Shown here: piece by piece, positions 1 to 5,970 of the stretch
Layout of the letters: the number at the start of each line of letters is the position of its first letter
Numbering within the stretch: position 1 is the stretch's first letter
Assembly (NCBI GenBank): GCA_038251885.1
Contig: JBBSAX010000247.1
Span: 1-7,320, forward strand
From: JAHCHG01 sp038251885
GTDB lineage: Bacteria > Acidobacteriota > Blastocatellia > Pyrinomonadales > Pyrinomonadaceae
Direction: 5' to 3'
Length of the DNA: 7,320 nt
Translations under genes and position numbers: made by a program
The notes under the pieces: model-generated
Database searches by the model: none
Told to the model about the DNA's origin: nothing
The model's input: only the letters and a program-made list of their open reading frames with translations

Positions 1-1
1 G

Positions 2-217
2 ATGGGTGTTACAACATCAAAAGCAGGAATTTTTATGAGCGATCTCAAAGGCGGCGACCAACCTTGCACCACAGGTAAAGATGGTAGAGTTGATTCGGGA
101 ATCATTGTCGCAGGCATAACGGGAATCATCGTCGCAGGCTTTACCGGAATCCTGATGAGTGATGTCAGAGGTCAAAATTGCACACAGGTTGACAACGGCA
201 TTTTAATGGCTGACTAA
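2..217 (+). CDS. Small octapeptide-repeat protein, unrecognised (possibly 5'-partial)
   Basis: The protein is 71 residues if the ATG at position 2 is the start. That ATG sits at the window edge, so the frame may continue upstream and the start is not settled. I do not recognise the family. The sequence is dominated by an eight-residue unit, Gly-Ile-[Phe/Ile/Leu]-[Met/Val]-[Ser/Ala]-[Asp/Gly]-[hydrophobic]-[Lys/Thr/Arg]. Copies are GIFMSDLK (9-16), GIIVAGIT (33-40), GIIVAGFT (41-48) and GILMSDVR (49-56), and the protein ends on a partial copy, GILMAD (66-71). A polar linker with one Cys (C22) separates the first and second copies, and a second Cys is at 60. There is no evident signal peptide or enzyme motif. 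The hydrophobic repeats could form a short stacked beta structure, which is inference. The gene ends before a strong terminator and converges on the cysteine desulfurase gene. Confidence 0.6.
   Translation: MGVTTSKAGIFMSDLKGGDQPCTTGKDGRVDSGIIVAGITGIIVAGFTGILMSDVRGQNCTQVDNGILMAD
97..144 (+). repeat. 24-bp tandem duplication inside the repeat protein gene
   Basis: Two adjacent 24-nt units (97-120 and 121-144) begin GGGAATCAT and match at 21 of 24 positions. They encode GIIVAGIT and GIIVAGFT. The next unit (from 145) keeps the same protein pattern but has diverged in DNA, as has the earlier GIFMSDLK copy. This suggests the central pair is the most recent in-frame duplication. Confidence 0.8.
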
Positions 218-267
218 TAAAATAAGATTGATTATGTCCATCACCTCGATAGACCAAAACATCCCGC

Positions 268-307
268 AAAAAATGACTCCGTTGAGAAATCAGCGGAGTT
301 ATTTTTT
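268..307. terminator. Bidirectional intrinsic terminator between convergent genes
   Basis: The arms ACTCCGTTGA (276-285) and TCAGCGGAGT (290-299) form a 10-bp stem with one T-G wobble, closed by a GAAA tetraloop. On the + strand it is followed by a T run (302-307), suiting termination of the repeat-protein gene. On the - strand the run A268-A273 reads as six T after the hairpin, suiting termination of the cysteine desulfurase gene, which ends at 322. Confidence 0.85.
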
Positions 308-321
308 GTTTAAGAGAAGAT

Positions 322-1512
322 TCATATAGAATATGCAATTTGATAATGTGGAGAGAGTTTTCGCAGATTTTCGACGGCTTTCGGCAAAACTTCCAAAACG
401 TATTCGACATCTTCCAACGTATTTTCCTGACCGAAACTAAACCGCACTGCACCGCGAGCAAGTTCTTCCGGTTGTCCGAGCGCGAGAATTATCGGCGAAG
501 GTTCGAGACTTCCCGAAGAACACGCCGAACCTGTCGAAACGGCAACGCCTTGCATATCGAGATTTATCAAAATTCCTTCACCTTCGACGTGGTTAAATGA
601 AATATCAGACAAATGCGGCAGACGTTTTTCGCGGTTTCCGTTGAAAACGATATCAGAAATTCGTTCACCGACACCTTGTTCAAATTTATCGCGCAAGGTT
701 TTTAAATGTTCGATTCTTTCATTCAGGTTTTGCGTGGCAAGCTCGCAAGCCTTTCCGAAGGCAACAATATACGGCACATTTTCCGTGCCGCCGCGCCGTT
801 CGCGTTCCTGATTTCCGCCCAAGTTTTGCGATTGCAGACGAACTCCGCGCCGGACATATAATGCGCCGACACCTTTCGGCGCATAGATTTTATGTGCCGA
901 AATTGATAATAAATCGCAACCGATCTCTTCGACATCAACCTTCAATCGTCCGATTGCCTGCACCGCGTCTGTATGAAACCAGATTTTGTTGCCTTTTTCA
1001 CGTTCCGCACGAACGATTTTGCCGATTTCTTCAACGGGCTGAATCGTGCCGATTTCGTTGTTCGCGGTCATAATCGTAACTAAAATCGTATCTTCACGAA
1101 TCGCATTTTTTACGTCTTCGATTTTGACGATTCCATCTTCATAAACGGGCAAATATGTGATTTCAAGCCCGCGTTTTTCCAAAACTTCGCAGACATTTTT
1201 GACCGCCGGATGTTCGATTTGCGAAGTAATTATATGTTTGCCGTATTTTTCGTTCGCTTCGACGAGTCCGCGAATTGCGAGATTATTAGCTTCCGTTCCG
1301 CCGGACGTGAAAACTATTTCGTTTTGTCTGGCATTTATGGCATTTGCAACTTGATGACGCGCTCTGTCAACCGCTGAACGCGCTTCCTGACCGAAAAAAT
1401 GGATGCTCGAAGCGTTACCGAATTTTTCGGTCAAAAATGGCAACATTTCTTCGATAACTCTTTTATCAATCGGCGTTGTAGCTGAATTGTCTAAATAAAC
1501 TCTGCGAAACAT
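322..1512 (-). CDS. iscS: Cysteine desulfurase, class I (IscS/NifS type)
   Basis: This PLP enzyme removes sulfur from L-cysteine, giving alanine and an enzyme persulfide that feeds Fe-S cluster assembly or tRNA thiolation in the cytoplasm. The 396 residues match the family's usual length. The N-terminal motif YLDNSATTP (6-14) is present, as is TSGGTEANN (69-77) in the cofactor-binding region. H101 should stack on PLP, D182 and Q185 fit the ring-nitrogen and oxygen contacts, and K208 in SAHK is the Schiff-base lysine. C331 in GSACSSGSLEPS is the persulfide cysteine on the mobile loop. Spacing is close to that of E. coli IscS. The C-terminus LRKLSPHY resembles the LSPLY-type end of NifS proteins. 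No iscU, iscR or sufE neighbour is visible, so partner and pathway are open. The ATG at 1512 has no Shine-Dalgarno sequence, only an A/T-rich leader. It is divergent from the radical SAM gene. Confidence 0.95.
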   Translation of the reverse strand: MFRRVYLDNSATTPIDKRVIEEMLPFLTEKFGNASSIHFFGQEARSAVDRARHQVANAINARQNEIVFTSGGTEANNLAIRGLVEANEKYGKHIITSQIEHPAVKNVCEVLEKRGLEITYLPVYEDGIVKIEDVKNAIREDTILVTIMTANNEIGTIQPVEEIGKIVRAEREKGNKIWFHTDAVQAIGRLKVDVEEIGCDLLSISAHKIYAPKGVGALYVRRGVRLQSQNLGGNQERERRGGTENVPYIVAFGKACELATQNLNERIEHLKTLRDKFEQGVGERISDIVFNGNREKRLPHLSDISFNHVEGEGILINLDMQGVAVSTGSACSSGSLEPSPIILALGQPEELARGAVRFSFGQENTLEDVEYVLEVLPKAVENLRKLSPHYQIAYSI

Positions 1513-1562
1513 ATTTTTATTTTAGCAAAGTAGTCAGACAAAATTAAACATAAGAAAAGAAT

Positions 1563-1667
1563 TTAGCCACAGATTGACACAGATTAACTCAGATAATTAG
1601 AAAAGAAATGAAAAAGCGGTAACATCATAAAAATATATCGTGTTCATCTGTGTCAATCTGTGGCTAA
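1563..1667. repeat. REP/MITE-like inverted repeat with 10-bp periodic arms
   Basis: The 22-nt arm at 1563-1584, starting TTAGCCACAGATTGACAC, is exactly reverse-complementary to 1646-1667. The arms are separated by 61 nt of AT-rich sequence. Each arm is made of decamers. On the + strand these are CACAGATTGA, CACAGATTAA and CTCAGATAAT (1568-1597). On the - strand they are CACAGATTGA, CACAGATGAA and the decayed CACGATATAT (1662 down to 1633). There is no open frame inside, no T run typical of a terminator, and no obvious target-site duplication. A dispersed, non-autonomous palindromic element is the best reading. A DNA-binding array is an alternative, because the 10-bp period would put the motifs on one helix face. 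Confidence 0.75.
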
Positions 1668-1734
1668 TATTTCTTAAAAATATTTTTGTTCGATTACTGA
1701 ACTTGTAATATTTTTGTATCAAACGGCATAAATG

Positions 1735-1775
1735 TTGCTCAAAAATTGCGTATAAGATAAAGTTAAACGTAGATT
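1735..1775 (+). promoter_or_regulatory. Weak candidate promoter for the radical SAM operon
   Basis: Two overlapping sigma70-like options exist: TTGCTC (1735-1740) with TAAAGT (1758-1763) at 17-nt spacing, or TTGCGT (1746-1751) with TAGATT (1770-1775) at 18-nt spacing. Each matches consensus only partly. TATAAG at 1751 looks like a good -10 but has no -35 at the right distance. The location is plausible; the exact site is not established. Confidence 0.25.
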
Positions 1776-1823
1776 AAACTTATTACATCTAAACATCGTA
1801 ATTTAGTTTTTATAAAAAATATT

Positions 1824-2987
1824 ATGGATTTTGCAACAAAAGAAATTTTTAAAAGATACGCGAAACTGGCAATCGGTCAAACGATTTCGCCTGTTTTTCT
1901 AAACATTTTAGTTACATCGGTTTGCGACATGCGCTGCACGCATTGTTTTTTTACAGACGAACTCAATGATCGTCCACGTAAAAAATTACAGATGAAAACC
2001 GAAGAGATCGAAAAAATCTCCGAAACTCTCGGCGGAAACTTGGGTGTTTTGGTTCTCGCCGGCGGCGAACCTTTTACGCGCAAAGATTTACCAGAAATTT
2101 GCAACGCTTTTTATCGAAATAATAAATTGGATTCGGTTTATTTAATGTCGAACGGACAGATTCATCCGCGAATTTTCCCTGACGTTACACGAATTCTGGA
2201 AGAAAATCCGAATTTGAATGTGACGGTCGCACTCGGAATTGACGGGATGAAAGAACCACACGAGAAAATTCGTCAAAAAGAAGGAAGTTGGGACAAAGCG
2301 ATTCACACGGCGCGGACTTTGAAGGATATGAAAAAAGAATATCCGAATTTGGACGTTCAAACTTGTACGTGCGTGATGGCTTCAAACGAAGAAACGATTT
2401 TCGATTGGTACGATTTTCTCAAACACGATCTGAAACCCGACAAAATCAATATCAATTATATTCGCCCGCCTTCAAACGATCCGAAGGAATTGGATTTCGA
2501 TCACGAAAAATATTCGCAGCTTTCACAAATGATCTTGGAAGATGTGAAAAATGCAACCATCAAAAACAATTACGGCGGCGATTCGGGATTTTTCAAAGCG
2601 GCGGTTGATATTTATATGCACGGTCTGATCGCTAAAACCAAAGAAACCGGCGAAGCGCAACTTACTTGTTACGCAGGTTCGGCGGGCGCGGTGATTTATG
2701 ATGAAGGAACAATTTCTTCGTGCGAAAATCTTTCGGATACGGGAAATTTACGCACATACGATTGGGATTTCCAAAAAGCCTGGACTTCCGATGCAATGAA
2801 AGCGCGTCGCAAAAAAGCGCAAAATGGCTGTTTTTGCACGCACGAATCAAATTGCTATTACCCGAGTTTACCGCTTAATCCGAAACATTTGATTCAGATC
2901 AAGAAACTTGAACGTCAGATGAAAAAAGCGAGCAAGCAAATGGAACTGAATGCTCCGCAAACAGAAGGTGCAACGGTTAAAGCGTAA
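1824..2987 (+). CDS. Radical SAM protein with C-terminal cysteine-rich (SPASM-like) region
   Basis: Radical SAM enzymes use a [4Fe-4S] cluster to cleave S-adenosylmethionine and start radical chemistry. Here the cluster motif CxxxCxxC is C34, C38 and C41 (VCDMRCTHC), and the SAM-contacting GGEP motif is at 80-83 (LAGGEPF). Further strands such as VYLMSNGQ (105-112) and VALGIDG (135-141) fit the partial TIM barrel. The C-terminal part has C282 (TCYAG), C300 (ISSCE), then C336, C338 and C344, a pattern like SPASM/twitch domains that hold auxiliary Fe-S clusters. No membrane segment is seen. The last ~30 residues are charged and probably helical. The substrate cannot be read from the sequence. 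The gene is first in an operon: its stop is 6 nt before the Uma2 gene, and a GT28-type glycosyltransferase follows. The ATG at 1824 has no Shine-Dalgarno sequence but is preceded by AAAATATT. Confidence 0.9.
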   Translation: MDFATKEIFKRYAKLAIGQTISPVFLNILVTSVCDMRCTHCFFTDELNDRPRKKLQMKTEEIEKISETLGGNLGVLVLAGGEPFTRKDLPEICNAFYRNNKLDSVYLMSNGQIHPRIFPDVTRILEENPNLNVTVALGIDGMKEPHEKIRQKEGSWDKAIHTARTLKDMKKEYPNLDVQTCTCVMASNEETIFDWYDFLKHDLKPDKININYIRPPSNDPKELDFDHEKYSQLSQMILEDVKNATIKNNYGGDSGFFKAAVDIYMHGLIAKTKETGEAQLTCYAGSAGAVIYDEGTISSCENLSDTGNLRTYDWDFQKAWTSDAMKARRKKAQNGCFCTHESNCYYPSLPLNPKHLIQIKKLERQMKKASKQMELNAPQTEGATVKA

Positions 2988-2993
2988 AGTTTA

Positions 2994-3650
2994 ATGAATT
3001 CCGTTTCTTTAGAGAAAATTTTAGAAATGCCGAACGTCGCAATCTTGGCGGAGCGGATAAATTCCGCTCTCGCCGAAGAAAGAAAAAAGCGCGAGCATTT
3101 CTACGAAATTATCGAAGAAAACAAAAAAATGGAATTCATCAACGGCGAAATATTTTTTCATTCGCCTTCACTATTTTGCGAAGCTAAATCGTTCGGAAAT
3201 TTGTTAAATTTACTTTCAACATTTGTTTCAAAGAATAATTTAGGAGAAGTAACTTCTGGAAAGATTCTAATTTCTTTAACGCGAAACGATTACGAACCGG
3301 ACATTTGTTTCTTCGGAAATGCAAAAGCGGAAACATTTACTAAACGGCAAATGCAGTTTCCCGCCCCGGATTTTGTTGTCGAAGTCTTGTCAGAATCAAC
3401 CGAAAAGCACGACCGCGAAACGAAATTTCAAGATTATGCGGCGCACGGTGTTGAAGAATACTGGATAATTGATCCCGAATTGGAAATTGTCGAGCAGTAT
3501 GTTTTACGCGGGGAAGAATATGAACTTTTACTAAAATCAGGCGATGGACATATTCAAAGTATAGCAGTTGAAAGTTTTACAATTCCAATTCGTTCAATTT
3601 TTAACGAACGCGAAAACTTAGAATTTTTGTCTAAAATTGTAAATTCTTAA
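2994..3650 (+). CDS. Uma2 family (DUF820) PD-(D/E)XK nuclease-like protein
   Basis: This 218-residue protein belongs to the Uma2/DUF820 group, which has the restriction-endonuclease fold and is usually annotated as a putative endonuclease; its biological role is poorly known. The conserved blocks are present: KMEFINGEIFFHSP (45-58), YEPDICFFG (100-108) with D103, PDFVVEVLSEST (125-136) with E130, HDRETKFQDYAAHGVEEYWI (139-158) and IDP (159-161). D103 and E130, with K144 as a candidate, would be the metal-binding and catalytic set. Nothing looks broken, so it is probably active. The N-terminal helix (residues ~15-45) fits the longer subgroup of Uma2 proteins, which supports the start at 2994 rather than the internal ATG codons. 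There is no Shine-Dalgarno sequence. It lies 6 nt after the radical SAM gene and 4 nt before the glycosyltransferase, so all three are probably cotranscribed. Confidence 0.9.
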   Translation: MNSVSLEKILEMPNVAILAERINSALAEERKKREHFYEIIEENKKMEFINGEIFFHSPSLFCEAKSFGNLLNLLSTFVSKNNLGEVTSGKILISLTRNDYEPDICFFGNAKAETFTKRQMQFPAPDFVVEVLSESTEKHDRETKFQDYAAHGVEEYWIIDPELEIVEQYVLRGEEYELLLKSGDGHIQSIAVESFTIPIRSIFNERENLEFLSKIVNS

Positions 3651-3654
3651 ATTA

Positions 3655-4851
3655 ATGCAGCAAAATAATCCGAAAATTCTCATAATTTCATCAGATACGG
3701 GCGGCGGACATCGTTCCGCCGCGCAATCTATTGCCGAAGGCGTTCAAAAATTCTGGACGGGCGAATCGGCTGTTGTGCGGATCGTTAAAGCCGTCGAAGA
3801 TTCGCATCACATTACAGAAAAACTTGTAGGTGTTTACAATTGGATACTAAAAAATAAACAGCATTGGATGAAATATCTGTATTGGTTCGTCAATAGATTT
3901 CGTCCTGAAAAAAGTTCGTTTTTTCTGAATCGCTGCGTTACTTTTTGCAAGGAACAATTTGAAAAATGGTGTCCGCACATCGTGGTCAGCGTGCATCCTT
4001 TAACGCAGCATATTTTTGCAAGAATTCTTAAAGAATTAAATTTAGCTGACCAAATTCCGCTTGTAACTGTTGTAACCGATCCGTGTTACGGATTTTGGAA
4101 AGGTTGGGCGTGCGAAGAAGTTTCGCTTTATCTTGTGGCAAATGACGAGGCAAGGCAGCAATTAATTGATTACGGAATTTCGCCCGAAAAAATAAAAATT
4201 TCGGGAATGCCGATAAATCCGAAATTTTGTCCGGTTGATGAAAAAGCCGCGCAAAACGCCCGCAAAGCATTTGGTTTGGATGAAGATAAATTTACCGTTT
4301 TTGTTAATGCAGGTTGGGTCGGCGGCGGAAATATTCCGAAAATCTTTAAGGAATTAATTAACGGCGAACTAGATATTCAGGCGATCTTTCTTGCCGGAAA
4401 AAATGACACTTTAAGAAAAGAAGCCGAAGAAATGGCGAAAACTGCGAAGTTTCCGGTCAAAGTTATCGGTTATTCAGACGAAATTGAAAAACTAATGCAG
4501 TCGGCAAATGTAATGATCTCAAAACTCGGCGGTTTGACCACGTTTGAAGCATTGGCTTGCAACCTGCCGATAATTGCTGATACAACAACTTCGCCAATGC
4601 CGCAGGAAGCCGGAACGGTAAATTTGATCGCCAAACGCGGCGCGGGAATTTTATTGGAAAAAGCATCTGATATTGTTCCGACTATTCAAAGTTTACTGAG
4701 TGATTCCAAAAAATACGCCGAACTAAAAGCAGCGACAATAACTTTATCAATTCCCAATTCTACACAAAATATTATCAGGGAAATATCCGCACTTCTTCCG
4801 GCGCAGGAAGAAATTGTTCCTCGAGTTGCAGTTGCAACAGTTCGAAATTAA
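3655..4851 (+). CDS. Glycosyltransferase, MGDG synthase / GT28 family
   Basis: This family transfers a sugar from a UDP-sugar to a lipid acceptor at the inner face of the membrane. Members include plant MGDG synthase and the bacterial diacylglycerol glucosyltransferase UgtP; MurG is a more distant relative. The 398 residues are normal length. The N-terminal acceptor-side domain begins with ILIISSDTGGGHRSAAQSI (8-26), with the family's GGGH signature at 16-19, and continues to VTDPCYGFWKG (140-150). The C-terminal nucleotide-sugar domain starts near VFVNAGWVGGGN (215-226) and contains the donor-binding LGGLTTFEALACNLPII (291-307). There is no signal peptide or transmembrane helix, as expected for a peripheral membrane enzyme. 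Donor sugar and acceptor lipid cannot be assigned. It is third in the operon, 4 nt after the Uma2 gene, with no terminator right after it. The ATG at 3655 lacks a Shine-Dalgarno sequence. Confidence 0.9.
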   Translation: MQQNNPKILIISSDTGGGHRSAAQSIAEGVQKFWTGESAVVRIVKAVEDSHHITEKLVGVYNWILKNKQHWMKYLYWFVNRFRPEKSSFFLNRCVTFCKEQFEKWCPHIVVSVHPLTQHIFARILKELNLADQIPLVTVVTDPCYGFWKGWACEEVSLYLVANDEARQQLIDYGISPEKIKISGMPINPKFCPVDEKAAQNARKAFGLDEDKFTVFVNAGWVGGGNIPKIFKELINGELDIQAIFLAGKNDTLRKEAEEMAKTAKFPVKVIGYSDEIEKLMQSANVMISKLGGLTTFEALACNLPIIADTTTSPMPQEAGTVNLIAKRGAGILLEKASDIVPTIQSLLSDSKKYAELKAATITLSIPNSTQNIIREISALLPAQEEIVPRVAVATVRN

Positions 4852-4948
4852 ACATCAATGAATTTAATTTTACCTCGCAACTTGTGTCTTTCGCGCATTT
4901 TCATTAACCTTTCCTAGAGTTTTATTTTTACACAGCATTTATAAATTT

Positions 4949-4952
4949 GGAG
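4949..4952 (+). promoter_or_regulatory. Ribosome binding site that decides the SDR start
   Basis: GGAG at 4949-4952 stands 9 nt before the TTG at 4962, a suitable distance. The upstream TTG at 4947 overlaps this site and has no site of its own. This is the clearest Shine-Dalgarno sequence before a full gene in the window. Confidence 0.6.
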
Positions 4953-4961
4953 AATCTTGTT

Positions 4962-5711
4962 TTGAGTCTTTTATTAGAAGGAAAACGTGCATTTGTTTCA
5001 GGCGGAACACGCGGAATCGGTGCGGCAATTTGCGAAGTTTTTGCGCGGGAAGGCGCAGATGTGGCTTTTAACTATCATTCGAGCGATGATCTGGCAGAAG
5101 AAGTAAAGAAAAAAATCGAAGCTCACGGTCGTAAAGCATTGTCGTTCAAAGTTTCTGTTACGGATCGCGTCGGATTAAAACAAATTGCCCGCGAAATAAA
5201 GAATGAATGGGGACCGATAAATGTCTTGGTCAACAACGCTGCCGTCAACAAACCTGACAATTTCGCAACGACAACCGATAAAAGCTGGGATTGGGTTGTT
5301 GATACAAATGTGAATAGTCTATTTGCAGTGACGAAACCCTTTTACAAGCAGATGATCCGGGAAAAACAAGGCAATATTCTGAATATTACTTCGGTCGGCG
5401 CGATTCGCTCGCTTCCGACATCGGTTCATTATGCGACTTCAAAAGCTGCGATGATCGGTTTTACAAAATGTCTTTCGCGCGAAGCCGCAAATTTCGGAAT
5501 TTCTGTAAATGCCATCGCCGCAGGAATTTTCGACACCGATTTAGGACACACTTTACCACAGAGACTTCTTCAAATGCACGATTTTTGGGTTTCAAAGGGA
5601 AGAGTTGGACAACCTGCCGAACTCGCCGAATTTGCCGCATTTTTAACCAGCGACCGCAATAGTTTTATGCAGGGCGAAGTCATAATCGTTGATGGCGGCG
5701 CAGTAACTTAG
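4962..5711 (+). CDS. SDR family NAD(P)-dependent oxidoreductase (FabG-like)
   Basis: This is a classical short-chain dehydrogenase/reductase of 249 residues, the usual length for FabG-type enzymes, which reduce or oxidise carbonyl/hydroxyl groups with NAD(P)(H). Using the TTG at 4962 as start, the Rossmann motif is SGGTRGIG (13-20). R17 is compatible with NADPH preference. NNAA is at 91-94, and the catalytic residues are N116, S144, Y157 and K161 (YATSK). The C-terminal VDGG (243-246) is typical. Small departures from common FabG are Ser13 where Thr is usual, and AIAAG (184-188) where the family often has AIAPG, so the substrate may not be 3-oxoacyl-ACP. The N-terminus MSLLLEGKRA and the GGAG site support TTG 4962; a TTG at 4947 would add five residues. 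It lies 110 nt after the glycosyltransferase, either read through from that operon or on its own promoter. A terminator follows. Confidence 0.9.
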   Translation: MSLLLEGKRAFVSGGTRGIGAAICEVFAREGADVAFNYHSSDDLAEEVKKKIEAHGRKALSFKVSVTDRVGLKQIAREIKNEWGPINVLVNNAAVNKPDNFATTTDKSWDWVVDTNVNSLFAVTKPFYKQMIREKQGNILNITSVGAIRSLPTSVHYATSKAAMIGFTKCLSREAANFGISVNAIAAGIFDTDLGHTLPQRLLQMHDFWVSKGRVGQPAELAEFAAFLTSDRNSFMQGEVIIVDGGAVT

Positions 5712-5737
5712 TAAAGGTTTTTCAAATAAACTTTAAG

Positions 5738-5776
5738 AAAAGAGTAATGATTTTGAATAAATTATTACTCTTTTTT
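5738..5776 (+). terminator. Intrinsic terminator after the SDR gene
   Basis: The arms 5738-5753 and 5759-5774 form a 16-bp AT-rich stem (AAAAGAGTAAT... with one G-T wobble) around a 5-nt loop, TGAAT. The T run 5771-5776 ends the hairpin. It lies 27 nt after the SDR stop and should close that transcription unit. Confidence 0.75.
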
Positions 5777-5862
5777 CACTTTAAAAGATTGAATTTTTTA
5801 AGAACATAAATCCAAAAATCCAATAGCTGGAACAGTAAAGAACTTTTTATATAATTAATTGA

Positions 5863-5877
5863 AATTGAAATTCAATT
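5863..5877. repeat. Short palindrome upstream of the ferritin-like gene
   Basis: AATTGAAATTCAATT is a perfect inverted repeat with 7-nt arms around one central base. AATTGAA also occurs once more just before it (from 5857), giving a direct plus inverted arrangement. It lies 27 nt upstream of the proposed -35 box, so a regulator site is possible. However, the region is so AT-rich that chance is a fair explanation. Confidence 0.35.
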
Positions 5878-5904
5878 CTAACTCATTGATAATAAAAGGT
5901 TTAT

Positions 5905-5933
5905 TTGACTTTTGGAATGTGTTGATTTATTGT
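5905..5933 (+). promoter_or_regulatory. Sigma70-type promoter for the ferritin-like gene
   Basis: TTGACT (5905-5910, five of six consensus bases) and TATTGT (5928-5933, four of six) are separated by exactly 17 nt. Transcription would start near 5940, giving a leader of about 30 nt before the ATG at 5971. TATAGT at 5934 is an alternative -10 but pairs with a poorer -35. Confidence 0.55.
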
Positions 5934-5951
5934 TATAGTTGTCTTAACAAT
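5929..5951. promoter_or_regulatory. Candidate operator overlapping -10 and start site
   Basis: ATTGTTA (5929-5935) and TAACAAT (5945-5951) form a perfect 7-bp inverted repeat with 9-nt spacing. The site covers the -10 box and the likely start site of the ferritin-like gene, where a bound repressor would block transcription. The spacing suits a dimeric regulator. An iron- or peroxide-responsive regulator is a guess from the downstream gene; the sequence is not a clear Fur box. Confidence 0.4.
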
Positions 5952-5970
5952 TATTAGACGAGAAAATATT

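Larger units (their letters stand above)
1513..1823. other. Divergent intergenic region
   Basis: This 311-nt, very AT-rich stretch lies between the divergent desulfurase and radical SAM genes. I see no credible coding frame. It holds the inverted-repeat element at 1563-1667. A weak candidate promoter for the radical SAM operon lies around 1735-1775. No convincing promoter could be placed for the minus-strand desulfurase gene: a TAAAAT sits just upstream of its ATG but has no -35 partner at normal spacing. Confidence 0.7.

Noticed and set aside
340..600. Open frames antisense to the cysteine desulfurase gene
   Set aside because: They lie wholly within a gene with complete catalytic motifs on the other strand and show no family features of their own.
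1563..1667. Inverted-repeat region as a CRISPR array or intrinsic terminator
   Set aside because: There are only two arms in opposite orientation with a long AT-rich middle. No repeat-spacer series, no T run and no cas genes are present.
2288..2608. 106-codon frame inside the radical SAM gene
   Set aside because: It is a frame-shifted shadow of the radical SAM coding sequence; the main frame carries all the conserved motifs.
2..2987. Repeat protein as a RiPP precursor for the radical SAM enzyme
   Set aside because: The desulfurase gene on the opposite strand and a bidirectional terminator separate them. The repeats have no clear leader/core layout. Proximity alone is not enough.
4858..4917. 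19-codon ORF after the glycosyltransferase (MNLILPRNLC...)
   Set aside because: It has no ribosome binding site, a random-looking peptide and no sign of conservation. It is more likely part of the leader of the SDR gene.
4940..4946. TATAAAT as a -10 box for the SDR gene
   Set aside because: There is no -35-like hexamer at 16-18 nt upstream, and transcription would start within or after the ribosome binding site.
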